Part shown: piece by piece, positions 9,325 through 18,320 of the stretch
Layout: every line of letters begins with the position of its first letter
Position numbering within the stretch: the stretch's first letter is position 1
Assembly: GCF_017656375.1 (NCBI RefSeq)
Contig: NZ_JACDOB010000014.1
Coordinates: 1 to 42,608, forward strand
Reading direction: 5' to 3'
DNA length: 42,608 nt
Source: Thermovirga sp.
GTDB taxonomy: Bacteria; Synergistota; Synergistia; Synergistales; Thermovirgaceae
Notes under the pieces: model-generated
What the model was told of the DNA's origin: nothing
What the model saw: only the letters and a program-made list of their open reading frames with translations
The model's database searches: none
Made by a program: the position numbers and the translations under genes

Positions 9325-10392
9325 ATGGTGAAAGGAATGTTTGGTTCACTTGCTGGGGTTTTTGGTAAGGATATAGGCATAGATTTGGGAACCTCTAACA
9401 TTGTAGTGTATGTGAAGGGTAAGGGAATTGTCATAGATGAGCCTTCTGTCATAGCTTATAGGCGCCCGACCAGGAAGAGCGCTAAAGAGATTATTGCTTT
9501 CGGTAGAGAAGCAAAAGCTATGGAAGGCAAGACCCCTAAAGGGGTGGAAGCCGTAAGACCCCTCCAAAATGGTGTCATAGCTGATTTTGAAATGACAGGA
9601 GCGCTGATCAGTCACGTCCTAAACGAGGTCAGTGGAGGTGTAGGTTTTTTTAGTCACCCAAAGGTTGTTATATGTGCACCTGTATACGTAACCGAAGTGG
9701 AGAGAAAAGCTTTTATCGATGTCACTTTGGATGGCGGAGCGAGGGAGGCATATGTAATAGAAGAACCGTTGGCTGCAGCATTGGGAGTTGGTTTGCCTAT
9801 AAATGAACCAAGGGGAAACATGATCCTCGACATAGGAGGTGGGACCAGCGAAATAGCGGTCCTTTCTCTGGGTGGAGTAGTAGTTAGCAACTCTTTGAGA
9901 ATGGCTGGGAACGATATGGATGAGAACATAATGAATATGATAAGACAAAAATACACCTTGGTCATAGGTCCTTCTACAGCTGAGGAGATAAAAAACACCC
10001 TGGGTTCGGCATTGCCCTTGGAAAATGAGAAGATAATGGAAATAAGGGGTAGGAATCTCAAAGATGGCCTTCCTAAAGCTATTTGTATTTCAAGCTCTGA
10101 GGTCAGGGAGGCGATCGACCCTGTAATAGTCAAAATAATAGAGATGGTGAGAGAAACTTTGGAAGAAACGCCTCCTGAGCTGGCCAGAGATATAGCAGAT
10201 CAAGGGTTGGTGCTAACAGGAGGTGTGGCAATGCTAGAAGGACTTGACCATAGGTTATCACAGGAACTGAATGCCCCTGTTGTTATGGCGGAAGAACCAA
10301 AATATTCTGTAGCTAAAGGACTAGGCAAACTTTTGGATAATTTAGGCTCAATGAAAAAGGTGGTAATTTCCGTGGACCATGGTACGCGGTAA
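9325..10392 (+). CDS. mreB: Rod shape-determining protein MreB
   Basis: Bacterial actin that organises lateral cell-wall synthesis under the membrane. Actin-fold signatures are present: GIDLGTSNIVVY (phosphate 1), LDIGGGTSEIAV (phosphate 2) and LTGGVAMLEGL (adenosine). The short N-terminal segment before the fold (MFGSLAGVFG) is amphipathic, consistent with membrane binding. ATG 9325 has no clear ribosome binding site; ATG 9337 has AAAGGA directly abutting it, too close to work normally, so the start is uncertain by four residues. It opens the mreBCD-mrdA-minCDE-rodA block. Confidence 0.95.
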   Translation: MVKGMFGSLAGVFGKDIGIDLGTSNIVVYVKGKGIVIDEPSVIAYRRPTRKSAKEIIAFGREAKAMEGKTPKGVEAVRPLQNGVIADFEMTGALISHVLNEVSGGVGFFSHPKVVICAPVYVTEVERKAFIDVTLDGGAREAYVIEEPLAAALGVGLPINEPRGNMILDIGGGTSEIAVLSLGGVVVSNSLRMAGNDMDENIMNMIRQKYTLVIGPSTAEEIKNTLGSALPLENEKIMEIRGRNLKDGLPKAICISSSEVREAIDPVIVKIIEMVRETLEETPPELARDIADQGLVLTGGVAMLEGLDHRLSQELNAPVVMAEEPKYSVAKGLGKLLDNLGSMKKVVISVDHGTR

Positions 10393-10434
10393 TGGAGATG
10401 AAGGAAGATGCTGTTTTGAAACAGGTGAGGCTCC

Positions 10435-11211
10435 TTGTTTAGACAGCTAAATTTTGCAATTGTACATGGAACTATAGCTTTGTTGTTAGGGGTTACCTTG
10501 CTTTTGTCCTCTGCTAACACTAACCTTACTCAGAGGCTTTCCGATTTCTCAGAGAGGGCCTTGCGCTTACCGGAGTTTCCTGCTTTTACTGCGAGAAGGA
10601 TTGTGGCTAAGGCCGTATTTTGGTTTGATCAAGGCTTGAACCTTAAAGAAGAGCTCGAGGTACTGAGGGACGAAAATGTGAAGCTTAAAGTGTTGCTGGC
10701 AGCTAGGCAAGGCGATGTAAAACTTGGTGAATCTGACATGTTGACGGCGGAAATAACTCTGCGCAGACCTGAAGATTGGTGGGAAAAGTTCAGGATAAAC
10801 AAAGGCAGTAAAGAGGGGATAAGACCAGGCTTTGCTGTCTTAAACAACGGATTTTTGGTAGGAAGGGTCTATAAGGTTAGTGCCCATCAGGCCTGGGTGA
10901 GGCTTCTAACAGGCTTGGAAATGATGGTCCCTGCAGTTGTTTCGGAAACAAGGGATTTAGGTGTTGTTGCAGGAGATGGCAAAGGCTCCCTGCGCCTCCT
11001 TTATATTCCTTCAGAAAGCCCTGTAGCTAGTGGCATGAACATTGAGACAGCTTTAGTTAATGAATATTTACCGGCAGGTCTACCTATTGGTACTGTGGGA
11101 GGCGTATTGGAGGAAAAAGACGGTTATAGTGTTTTCGTTGTAAAAAGTAAGGCTCAGCTTTCTCGTATGTATCAGGTTCAGATATATATCCCTAGTGGTG
11201 GCGAAAAATGA
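10435..11211 (+). CDS. mreC: Rod shape-determining protein MreC
   Basis: MreC links MreB to the periplasmic part of the elongation machine and activates PBP2. It has one N-terminal membrane helix (about residues 8-25), a coiled coil (about 60-90, LKEELEVLRDENVKLK) and the double beta-barrel domain (about 100-255). The start is TTG with AGGTGAGG at 10423-10430 just upstream; an in-frame stop at 10426 excludes earlier starts. A 16-codon open frame (10392-10442) lies between mreB and mreC and ends inside the mreC start region. mreD overlaps the stop (ATGA). Confidence 0.92.
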   Translation: MFRQLNFAIVHGTIALLLGVTLLLSSANTNLTQRLSDFSERALRLPEFPAFTARRIVAKAVFWFDQGLNLKEELEVLRDENVKLKVLLAARQGDVKLGESDMLTAEITLRRPEDWWEKFRINKGSKEGIRPGFAVLNNGFLVGRVYKVSAHQAWVRLLTGLEMMVPAVVSETRDLGVVAGDGKGSLRLLYIPSESPVASGMNIETALVNEYLPAGLPIGTVGGVLEEKDGYSVFVVKSKAQLSRMYQVQIYIPSGGEK

Positions 11212-11681
11212 TAATAAATTCCCTTTTGATGTGGTTTTTGCAGGATCTACTTCAGGTGTTTTTAAGGGGATGGATGTTGATCCCTGATTTTATGTTGATG
11301 TTTGTGTGCTATAAATCTATCACATCAAATTATGGACTATCAAGGATGATATGGATTGCTTTTGTGGGTGGTTTGTGTTGGGATCTCAGGTGGGCAGGAA
11401 TATTGGGACTCAACGCTTTGGCTTATACTGTAGCTTTAATATTATCATTTTGGTTTTGGAATTTAATGCCCAAAAACGGCCGCACACCTGTGATCTTAGC
11501 TGCTGTGATGTTGATGGGTCATTTAACCGTGGCCGTTTTTAGGTTGATCATTTTAGGGATTCCTTCTCATTATTTATTATACCAGGTGGCCCTCCAGCAG
11601 TCATATGCTGTTGTGCTATCTATCATCTTTGGCTTTGTCTTTTATAAGCGAGGGAATAAGAGCAATGCCCCACAAGCTTGA
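11208..11681 (+). CDS. mreD: Rod shape-determining protein MreD
   Basis: A 157-residue, very hydrophobic protein with about five membrane helices, in the size range and at the place expected for MreD, the integral membrane member of the elongasome. Motifs are weak in this family, so the call rests on hydrophobicity and on the position between mreC and mrdA. Its ATG overlaps the mreC stop by four bases and its 3' end overlaps the mrdA start by 17 bases, so translation of all three is coupled. Confidence 0.85.
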   Translation: MIINSLLMWFLQDLLQVFLRGWMLIPDFMLMFVCYKSITSNYGLSRMIWIAFVGGLCWDLRWAGILGLNALAYTVALILSFWFWNLMPKNGRTPVILAAVMLMGHLTVAVFRLIILGIPSHYLLYQVALQQSYAVVLSIIFGFVFYKRGNKSNAPQA

Positions 11682-13395
11682 TCCTAACAAGAATAGGATT
11701 CAAATACTCAGATTGTTAGTTGTTTTTTCCCTGTTGCTGCTAATCGTAGCCCTTTTCAGATTCCAGATTATTCAAGCGGATAAATATATTAGTTTGGCTG
11801 CGCAAAACAGGTTGAGGTTTATAAGGCTTTCACCATCGCGAGGGGATATCGTAGATGCTAATGGGGCTATTTTGGCCACCAGCATGAAGGTTTTCAATCT
11901 CATGGGATATCCCCAGGATTTAATGAAAAAAGGAAGGCTACAGCTCCTGGAGAGAATATTTTTAAGACACGGTATCCCCATTTCGAAAAAAAAGATAAAA
12001 GACATTATCAAAAAACAGTATACTGTTCCTTATAATGCAGTTACTGTGCTTCTCAATCTTACCCTTGCACAGGTTTCCGATTTGATCAGCGATCCAGAAT
12101 TTCCTGAGTTTCTTTTTCCTCTGCCTGTGATGCGGAGAGTTTACCCAACAGGTAATTTATTGCCCCACGTTTTAGGCTACGTAGGAGAAATTACAAAGGA
12201 AGAGCTTGAGAATTTAGGTGAAAAAGGGTACAGAGGTGGGGACGTAATAGGTAAAGCTGGTGTGGAGCTGGTCTACGAGGACAAGCTAAGAGGAGAATAT
12301 GGTGAGGAAGCAATAGAAGTGGATGCCAAGGGCAGAAGGGTAAGAGTGGTGAATAGAAAAGAACCTATGCCTGGGGAAAAGGTGGTCCTAACAATAGATC
12401 TGAATGCTCAAAGTTATGCAGCATCTCTACTTGGTGGCAGAAAAGGTGCTGTTTTTGCTATGGACGTAAAAAATGGTGATGTGAAAGTTTTATACAGTTT
12501 TCCAGGTTACGATCCAAACTCCCTCGCTTGGGGGCTCTCAAGCAAGGAGTGGAAACTTATCCTGAAAAATAGAGATAAGCCAATGATGAATAGGGTAATA
12601 AGTGGCACATATCCGCCGGGATCGACGTATAAAGTCGTAACGGCCTATGCCGCCTTAGCTGAAAAAAAGATATCTCCGAATACGACGTATTATTGTGGAG
12701 GTGCATTCAGATTAGGTAACAGAACTTTTCGGTGCTGGAAAAAGACAGGTCATGGAACTGAAAATTTAGAGAGAGCAATCAGGGATTCCTGTGACGTTTA
12801 CTTTTATCAGGTTGGGTTAGAGGCAGGGATAAACGCACTAGCCTTTTGGAGCAGGAAGTTAGGGTTAGGAGAAATAACAGGTATAGATTTACCGGGAGAG
12901 GCAGATGGCCTTGTAGCTGATCCGACATGGAAGAAACGTACCTTTGGGGAGAGTTGGTACCTTGGGGATACGGTTAATTATTCTATAGGCCAAGGTTTTT
13001 TGCTAACTACTCCGATCCAGATGGCAAGAGTATTTGCGGCCATAGCAAATGGAGGCAAATTAGTTCGTCCGAGACTTTACATGGGCAGAGCCGTAGAGGT
13101 TCAAGATTTGGGCCTTTCAAATAAGACTTTAAGCTTTATAAGGAAAGCTTTATATCAGGTCGTAAAATCGGGTACTGGAAGGCCAGCAGGAAGGTATGGG
13201 GTGGAGGTTTCAGGCAAGACGGGAACGGCTCAGAACCCCCACGGTGAAGACCATGCATGGTTTGTTGGTTATGCTCCTTCTAAAGATCCTAAGTATGTGG
13301 CTGTAGCTCTGGTAGAAGGAGGAGGACATGGAAGCAGTGCTGCTGCACCCATAGTGGGTCAACTTTTGAGTTTCCTCTGTAATGGTTCCCGATGA
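11665..13395 (+). CDS. mrdA: Penicillin-binding protein 2 (elongation transpeptidase)
   Basis: The D,D-transpeptidase that cross-links lateral wall peptidoglycan with RodA. It has one N-terminal membrane helix (about residues 15-35), a pedestal region with SPSRGDIVDANG, and a transpeptidase domain with STYK (the Ser nucleophile), SCD (the SxD variant of the second motif usual in PBP2) and KTGTAQ. I start at ATG 11665, nine bases after GAGGGA at 11650-11655, although the frame is open further upstream inside mreD; from here the protein is 576 residues and begins MPHKLDPNKNR, a normal cytoplasmic tail. Confidence 0.95.
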   Translation: MPHKLDPNKNRIQILRLLVVFSLLLLIVALFRFQIIQADKYISLAAQNRLRFIRLSPSRGDIVDANGAILATSMKVFNLMGYPQDLMKKGRLQLLERIFLRHGIPISKKKIKDIIKKQYTVPYNAVTVLLNLTLAQVSDLISDPEFPEFLFPLPVMRRVYPTGNLLPHVLGYVGEITKEELENLGEKGYRGGDVIGKAGVELVYEDKLRGEYGEEAIEVDAKGRRVRVVNRKEPMPGEKVVLTIDLNAQSYAASLLGGRKGAVFAMDVKNGDVKVLYSFPGYDPNSLAWGLSSKEWKLILKNRDKPMMNRVISGTYPPGSTYKVVTAYAALAEKKISPNTTYYCGGAFRLGNRTFRCWKKTGHGTENLERAIRDSCDVYFYQVGLEAGINALAFWSRKLGLGEITGIDLPGEADGLVADPTWKKRTFGESWYLGDTVNYSIGQGFLLTTPIQMARVFAAIANGGKLVRPRLYMGRAVEVQDLGLSNKTLSFIRKALYQVVKSGTGRPAGRYGVEVSGKTGTAQNPHGEDHAWFVGYAPSKDPKYVAVALVEGGGHGSSAAAPIVGQLLSFLCNGSR

Positions 13396-13420
13396 TGTGG
13401 CATATGTAAATATGTGGCAT
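13395..13420. repeat. 9-bp direct repeat in the mrdA-minC spacer
   Basis: ATGTGGCAT occurs at 13395-13403 and again at 13412-13420, 17 bases apart start to start, in an AT-rich spacer. A TATAAT lies just downstream (13427-13432) but I see no convincing -35 at the right distance. It could be an operator or a chance duplication. Confidence 0.35.
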
Positions 13421-13471
13421 TATATTTATAATAATATAAGATTGGTAAATTATTTGAGAAAGGTGAAGTCC

Positions 13472-14122
13472 ATGGATTACTCAGGAAAAATACAGTTTAA
13501 AGGTGAAGGCGAGCACATACGCTTGATAGTCTCAGAAAGCATTCCTGCAGAATTTTTGCACGAAGCTATCAATTTGGCTATAGACAAAGCGAGGAAGCTT
13601 GTTGGAGGGGTTCCTTTAATATTGGATTTCAAGAGTAGGCAATTGGTACAGGACGACATTTTCGGTCTTTTATCCAATGTTGTATGCAAGAGGCACTTAA
13701 AGATAAAAGAGTGGAGATCCTCTAATGAGGGGAGCAGGGAGCTTTTTAGTAGCATGGGATTTAAAACTCAGGAAAGGGGCAGGTTGTATCAGGGACGAGG
13801 AACTCTTTTTGTCCATAGGTCCTTGAGATCGGGAAAAACAATTGAGCATGACGGCGATGTGATAGTGTTGGGTAACGTGAATGAAGGAGCGGAGATATAT
13901 GCCACAGGCTCCATTTGCGTATGGGGTAGGTTATGTGGCTTGGCTCATGCAGGATGTGAAGGAAAAGATGATGTTTTCATAGTTGCGGGTTGTTTTGATG
14001 CAAATCAAGTGAGGATAAGCGATAAGATATCTTATGTTGGACCTGATACTCACTGGATAGGAAAGTCTGTGAAGGTGTACGTTGCACAAGGAGTTATAGC
14101 TGTTTCGGAGCTTTCAGGATAG
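13472..14122 (+). CDS. minC: Septum site-determining protein MinC
   Basis: Inhibitor of FtsZ ring assembly, delivered to the membrane by MinD. The C-terminal half (about residues 115-216) is the MinC beta-helix domain, with the typical GDVIVLGNVNEGAEIYA, SICVWGRLCGLAHAG and a later VFIVAG strand. The N-terminal half matches the MinC_N fold in length only. ATG 13472 has AAAGGTGA at 13459-13466 upstream; the frame is open back into mrdA but has no good start there. That leaves a 76-base AT-rich spacer after mrdA. Confidence 0.92.
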   Translation: MDYSGKIQFKGEGEHIRLIVSESIPAEFLHEAINLAIDKARKLVGGVPLILDFKSRQLVQDDIFGLLSNVVCKRHLKIKEWRSSNEGSRELFSSMGFKTQERGRLYQGRGTLFVHRSLRSGKTIEHDGDVIVLGNVNEGAEIYATGSICVWGRLCGLAHAGCEGKDDVFIVAGCFDANQVRISDKISYVGPDTHWIGKSVKVYVAQGVIAVSELSG

Positions 14123-14144
14123 GATGAAGATTAGGAGAGATGTT

Positions 14145-14170
14145 AGAGCTCCTTGGGGCTTTAATATAAT
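14145..14170 (+). promoter_or_regulatory. Weak hairpin followed by a TATAAT, minC-minD spacer
   Basis: Bases 14145-14151 can pair with 14156-14162 (7 pairs, including two G-U, with a CTTG loop), directly followed by an AT-rich stretch with TATAAT at 14165-14170. No good -35 is present. It could be a weak terminator or pause, or a weak minDE promoter; the evidence is thin. Confidence 0.25.
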
Positions 14171-14213
14171 AGATGAGAGTTAAAATCACCTAAAGACGAT
14201 GGAGGGATATCCT

Positions 14214-15014
14214 TTGAATGCGCGGATAATTGTTGTTACATCCGGAAAGGGAGGCGTAGGGAAAACCACGGTTACAGCCAATATATCTGTGGCTTTAGCA
14301 AAAGAGGGCTATTCCGTGGTTGCTATTGACGCGGATATAGGACTTAGAAACCTGGATGTCGTTATGGGCTTGGAAAATCGAATCGTTTACAATTTAGTTG
14401 ACGTAGTTGAAGGAAGCTGCCGCTTGGAACAGGCCCTAGTAAGAGACAAAAGGGTAGACAATTTATATTTGTTGCCCGCTGCCCAAACTAGAACAAAGGA
14501 CGCAGTTTCCCCTGAACAGATGGTAGAGCTCTGTGAGGCTTTGAGAGATTCGTATGATTTTGTTTTGATCGATAGCCCAGCTGGAATAGAAGGTGGCTTC
14601 AAAAATGCAGCTGTAGCTGCCGACGAGGCGCTGGTAGTGGCTACTCCAGAGGTTTCTTCGGTAAGGGATGCTGACAGGATAATAGGGCTTTTGGAATCCG
14701 AGGGGAAAAAGAGCATAAGCCTTATAGTTAACAGATATCGTTCCAGTATGGTCAAAAAGGGCAACATGTTGGACGTAACCGATGTGAGCGAGATCTTAGC
14801 TGTCAAATTACTGGGAGTTGTCCCTGAAGACGAGGCAGTTGTAGTTTCCACCAATAAAGGTGAGCCTCTGTCTATGGGATATAGTTCTCCTGCTGCAAAA
14901 GCCTTCAGAGATATATGCCATAGAATTTTGGGGAAGGATATTCCCCTCAAGTATCCTGATGAAAATGAGGGCAAGGGGTTTTGGGAAGGAATTAAGAGTT
15001 TATTTAGGCTATAG
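14214..15014 (+). CDS. minD: Septum site-determining protein MinD
   Basis: Membrane-binding ParA-type ATPase that recruits MinC and oscillates with MinE. The deviant Walker A GKGGVGKTT is near the N-terminus, followed by the switch DADIGLRNLD and IDSPAGIEGG (Walker B). The last residues (about 255-267) form an amphipathic helix with WEGIKSLFRL, the membrane-targeting sequence. I chose TTG 14214 because GGAGGGA (14201-14207) lies 6 bases upstream and the protein then begins MNARIIVVTSGKGG as usual for MinD; the ATG at 14199 overlaps that binding site. Confidence 0.96.
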   Translation: MNARIIVVTSGKGGVGKTTVTANISVALAKEGYSVVAIDADIGLRNLDVVMGLENRIVYNLVDVVEGSCRLEQALVRDKRVDNLYLLPAAQTRTKDAVSPEQMVELCEALRDSYDFVLIDSPAGIEGGFKNAAVAADEALVVATPEVSSVRDADRIIGLLESEGKKSISLIVNRYRSSMVKKGNMLDVTDVSEILAVKLLGVVPEDEAVVVSTNKGEPLSMGYSSPAAKAFRDICHRILGKDIPLKYPDENEGKGFWEGIKSLFRL

Positions 15015-15032
15015 ATGAAAAGGAGTGAAGTC

Positions 15033-15323
15033 ATGGGTTTCCTTTCTCGTTTCTTTAAAGTAGGAGATTCTAAAAAGAAAGCAAAGGAGAGGCTTCAGCT
15101 TGTTCTCATACATGATAGGGCTGATATTTCTGCAGGAATGATGGAAATGCTGAGAAAAGACATTATAGAAGTTATAAGCCGCTATATGGAGATAGATGAG
15201 AGCCAAATAGAGTTGGAATTGGAAAAGGAAAACAAATCTGTGGCCTTGGTTGCCAATATACCCATAGTTAAGGTCAAAAGAAATTACCGCAACGTTAAGA
15301 CAAGTTCCAACAAGGGGGAGTAG
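15033..15323 (+). CDS. minE: Cell division topological specificity factor MinE
   Basis: Stimulates the MinD ATPase and confines MinCD to the poles. The protein has an N-terminal amphipathic membrane-binding segment (MGFLSRFFK), the anti-MinCD region with ERLQLVLIHDRA, and the beta-rich dimer domain. ATG 15033 lies 8 bases after AAAAGGAG (15017-15024); the ATG at 15015 precedes that site and is unlikely. Length is 96 residues, normal for the family. Presence of MinE implies an oscillating rather than DivIVA-anchored Min system. Confidence 0.94.
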   Translation: MGFLSRFFKVGDSKKKAKERLQLVLIHDRADISAGMMEMLRKDIIEVISRYMEIDESQIELELEKENKSVALVANIPIVKVKRNYRNVKTSSNKGE

Positions 15324-15337
15324 AAACCGGGAGGACG

Positions 15338-16486
15338 ATGAAAAAATTTTTAAGATCCCTTTTTGAAAGAGTTTATGCCCTCCGGGAGATGGATTTCCTC
15401 ACCCTTGTACTAGTCTTTTTGCTTTTTTTGGTGGGACTTGTGAGCATATATAGTGCTACGGCTGGGAGAGGGGATATCGTAAAGTACTTTGTCTACCGGC
15501 AGGCCATATGGGGAACAATAGCTTTCGGGGCATTTTTATTTGTGTTCTGTGTGGGGCACGAGAGGCTTTTAAAGTGGTCAGCCATTGTGTATGCGAGTGT
15601 CTTATTTTTGATGGCTCTGGTGCTAATAGCAGGGACAGTATCTAGGGGCTCTCAAAGTTGGATAGATATAGGAACTCTATTACACCTTGGGCAAGTTAGG
15701 ATTCAGCCCTCTGAATTAGGGAAGGTTGCCCTCTCTCTTGTTTTGGCATCCTGGCTTTCCCGGTTTCCTCCCAATAAATTGAAGAATTTCTTGGGTGCTT
15801 TGGCGATCGCTGGTTTAAGCGGTGCCTTGGTTTTATTGCAACCTGATTTGGGAACGGCAGCAGTATATGGATGTATAACTTTGGCTGCTTTGTTTGCTTC
15901 TGGAGCATTAGGAAAGTATCTTGCCATTTTGCTATCCATTGTTGTAGGATGCATGCCTTTGGGGTGGCATTTCCTGAAGGAGTATCAGAGGCTAAGGTTA
16001 CTGGTGTTCATAAACCCTTATCTGGATCCTCTTGGGGCAGGTTATAATGTCATTCAGTCTCGAATAGCGGTGGGAGCAGGAGGTTTGTGGGGTAAAGGCT
16101 TTTTGAAAGGTACCCAAAGCAAACTTTACTTTCTGCCTGAGCCACATACGGATTTTATATTTAGTGTTTTTGCGGAAGAGTTTGGATTTGTAGGATCCAC
16201 AATAATAATATTGTTGTTTGGTTTTTTGCTTTGGAGGCTCTTAGGTATAGCAAAGATTGTCAAAGATAAAAGAGCTAAAATTTTTATAGTAGGAATTTCT
16301 GCTTGGATATGGTTCCAGGTTATCGAATCTCTTGCTATGAGTATGGGGCTTGCGCCAGTAACAGGATTGCCGCTTCCCTTTTTATCCTATGGAGGTAGCT
16401 CTTTAGTCTCTGTCGGCATAGCTTTGGGTATAGTACAGAGCATATATGTTTCTACGAAAAAGCAGTATAGGTTGACGTTAGATTAA
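15338..16486 (+). CDS. rodA: Peptidoglycan glycosyltransferase RodA
   Basis: SEDS-family membrane glycosyltransferase that polymerises glycan strands with PBP2. About ten membrane helices are visible. SEDS signatures include RIQPSELGK, LLQPDLGTA (with the conserved Asp), FLPEPHTDFIFS and GLPLPFLSYGGSS. The length (382) is typical. GGGAGGA lies close (3-4 bases) upstream of ATG. FtsW has similar motifs; the position in the mre/mrdA/min block supports RodA. Confidence 0.93.
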   Translation: MKKFLRSLFERVYALREMDFLTLVLVFLLFLVGLVSIYSATAGRGDIVKYFVYRQAIWGTIAFGAFLFVFCVGHERLLKWSAIVYASVLFLMALVLIAGTVSRGSQSWIDIGTLLHLGQVRIQPSELGKVALSLVLASWLSRFPPNKLKNFLGALAIAGLSGALVLLQPDLGTAAVYGCITLAALFASGALGKYLAILLSIVVGCMPLGWHFLKEYQRLRLLVFINPYLDPLGAGYNVIQSRIAVGAGGLWGKGFLKGTQSKLYFLPEPHTDFIFSVFAEEFGFVGSTIIILLFGFLLWRLLGIAKIVKDKRAKIFIVGISAWIWFQVIESLAMSMGLAPVTGLPLPFLSYGGSSLVSVGIALGIVQSIYVSTKKQYRLTLD

Positions 16487-16505
16487 ACAGGAGGAATGTT
16501 AGTAG

Positions 16506-18320
16506 ATGGATTTTCCTGAAAGGTCAGATTACCGAAGAGCTATATTGAGCAAAGTAAAAAAGCCTTGCCGCTACATTGGTGGAGAATGGGGCACGAGTGA
16601 ATTAGAAAATTGCCAGGATCCAGGAAAAGTGAGGCTTTGTTTTGCCTTTCCTGATACATATGAGGTAGGGATGAGTTATCTTGGTTTTCAGATTTTGTTC
16701 GACTTGGCAAGACAAATGCCCTATGTATGTGTAGATAGATGTTACTGTCCATGGCTTGATATGGAAAAAGAATTACGAAAGAGAGATCTTCCGCTTACGG
16801 GCATAAATTCTGAGATTCCTCTTAGGAAATTTGATGTGGTGGGGTTTACCCTTCAATATGAACTTACGTATACCAACATATTGACTATGCTTGATCTGGG
16901 CGGTGTGCCGCTAAAAAGTTGCAATAGAGGCAAAGATGATCCTTTGATCGTGGCTGGTGGCCCAGGGGCCCTTTGCCCTGAGCCTCTGAGAGATTTTTTT
17001 GATGTGTTTTGTCTTGGCGATGGTGAAGTGCTTTTGCCTGAGATGCTCGAGGTTGTTAAGGAGCATAGAGGAAACAGGTTGGCAATTATGGAGGAACTGA
17101 GCAAGAGGGAGGGGTTTTATGTCCCTTTATTGGATGAAGGATCTCCCTCAACAGAGGGTCGTACATACAGAAAGAGAGTGGTCCTCAGTTTGGATGATGC
17201 TTTCACTCCCTCCTCAATGTTGGTCCCCCTTGCGGGGATAGTTCATGACAGGGCGGCCGTGGAAGTTTTCAGAGGATGCACCAGGGGGTGTCGTTTTTGT
17301 CAAGCTGGCATGATATACAGGCCTTTGCGAGAGAGATCCCCTGAATCTGTTATAGATATAGCTAAGAAGATTTTGGTTAAGACAGGTTGGGAGGAGTTAG
17401 GATTAGTTTCTTTGGCTTCTTGTGATTACACAGGGCTTAATAAGGTTATAGAGGGACTTACTCCATTCATGGAAGAAAAAAATATAGTATTAAGCCTGCC
17501 TAGCTTGAGGATGGATGCTTTCTCAATCCAATTGGCCCAGAATCTCAAATCTTTATCTAGGAGTAGCTTGACTTTTGCCCCTGAGGCGGGAACCCAGAGA
17601 TTAAGGGATGTAATTAACAAAGGTGTTACTGAAGAGGATATAGAACAGACTTTTGAGGAGGTAGCCAAAAGGGGTTGGGAAGGTATAAAGCTGTATTTTA
17701 TGATGGGTCTTCCTACAGAAGATTCGGAGGATTTAGAGGGGATAATAGACATAGCCAAGAGAGCCATTAAGAAGGGTAGACAATATAAGCATAGGTTGAG
17801 GGTAAATGTATCTGTTGCCGGTTTTGTCCCTAAACCTCACACTCCTTTCCAGTGGGAGGCTCAGGCATCTAGGGAATATTTGAGCTCTACAGGGAAATGG
17901 TTGAAAAACCAGGCCAAAAAGTCGAGATTTAATTTGAGCTATCATGACCCAGATCAGACATTTTTGGAAGGAGTGATAGCTAGAGGCGACAGGAAGTTAG
18001 GGGCTGTTATAGAGGAGGCCTGGAGAATGGGGGCCAGGTTTGATGGGTGGTCAGAGTGTTTTGACCTTAACTTATGGATGAAGGCTTTTGAAATTGTTGG
18101 TCTTGATCCTCATTGTTACGCAAATAGGGCAAGGGACAAAGAAGAAGTGCTGGCTTGGGATCATATTGACATCGGAATATCAAAGGACTTTTTGTGGAGA
18201 GAGAGAAGTAAGGCATTAAACGGAGAATTAACCGGGGACTGCAGGAGCGGTAAATGTAATGCCTGTGGGTGGGAGATGCGCGGCTGTCCCGTTATAGGAA
18301 AGGTAAGTGGCAGATCATGA
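16506..18320 (+). CDS. TIGR03960-type B12-binding-like radical SAM protein
   Basis: A 604-residue radical SAM protein. The N-terminal half has a B12-binding-like fold (about residues 90-190; VVGFTLQYELTYTNIL) and the core has CTRGCRFC, the CxxxCxxC cluster motif, followed by AGMIYRPLRERS. Later come FAPEAGTQRLRDVINKG and KLYFMMGLPTE, then a C-terminal Cys-containing tail (CNACGWEMRGC). This pattern matches the family TIGR03960, which is usually paired with the next gene. The biochemical role is not established as far as I know. The start codon overlaps no other gene; AGGAGGA lies at 16490-16496. Confidence 0.88.
   Translation: MDFPERSDYRRAILSKVKKPCRYIGGEWGTSELENCQDPGKVRLCFAFPDTYEVGMSYLGFQILFDLARQMPYVCVDRCYCPWLDMEKELRKRDLPLTGINSEIPLRKFDVVGFTLQYELTYTNILTMLDLGGVPLKSCNRGKDDPLIVAGGPGALCPEPLRDFFDVFCLGDGEVLLPEMLEVVKEHRGNRLAIMEELSKREGFYVPLLDEGSPSTEGRTYRKRVVLSLDDAFTPSSMLVPLAGIVHDRAAVEVFRGCTRGCRFCQAGMIYRPLRERSPESVIDIAKKILVKTGWEELGLVSLASCDYTGLNKVIEGLTPFMEEKNIVLSLPSLRMDAFSIQLAQNLKSLSRSSLTFAPEAGTQRLRDVINKGVTEEDIEQTFEEVAKRGWEGIKLYFMMGLPTEDSEDLEGIIDIAKRAIKKGRQYKHRLRVNVSVAGFVPKPHTPFQWEAQASREYLSSTGKWLKNQAKKSRFNLSYHDPDQTFLEGVIARGDRKLGAVIEEAWRMGARFDGWSECFDLNLWMKAFEIVGLDPHCYANRARDKEEVLAWDHIDIGISKDFLWRERSKALNGELTGDCRSGKCNACGWEMRGCPVIGKVSGRS

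Noticed and set aside
11605-11664. Upstream start for PBP2 within mreD
   Set aside because: The extra 20 residues would put a hydrophobic stretch before the cytoplasmic tail; ATG 11665 has a well-placed GAGGGA and gives a normal N-terminus.
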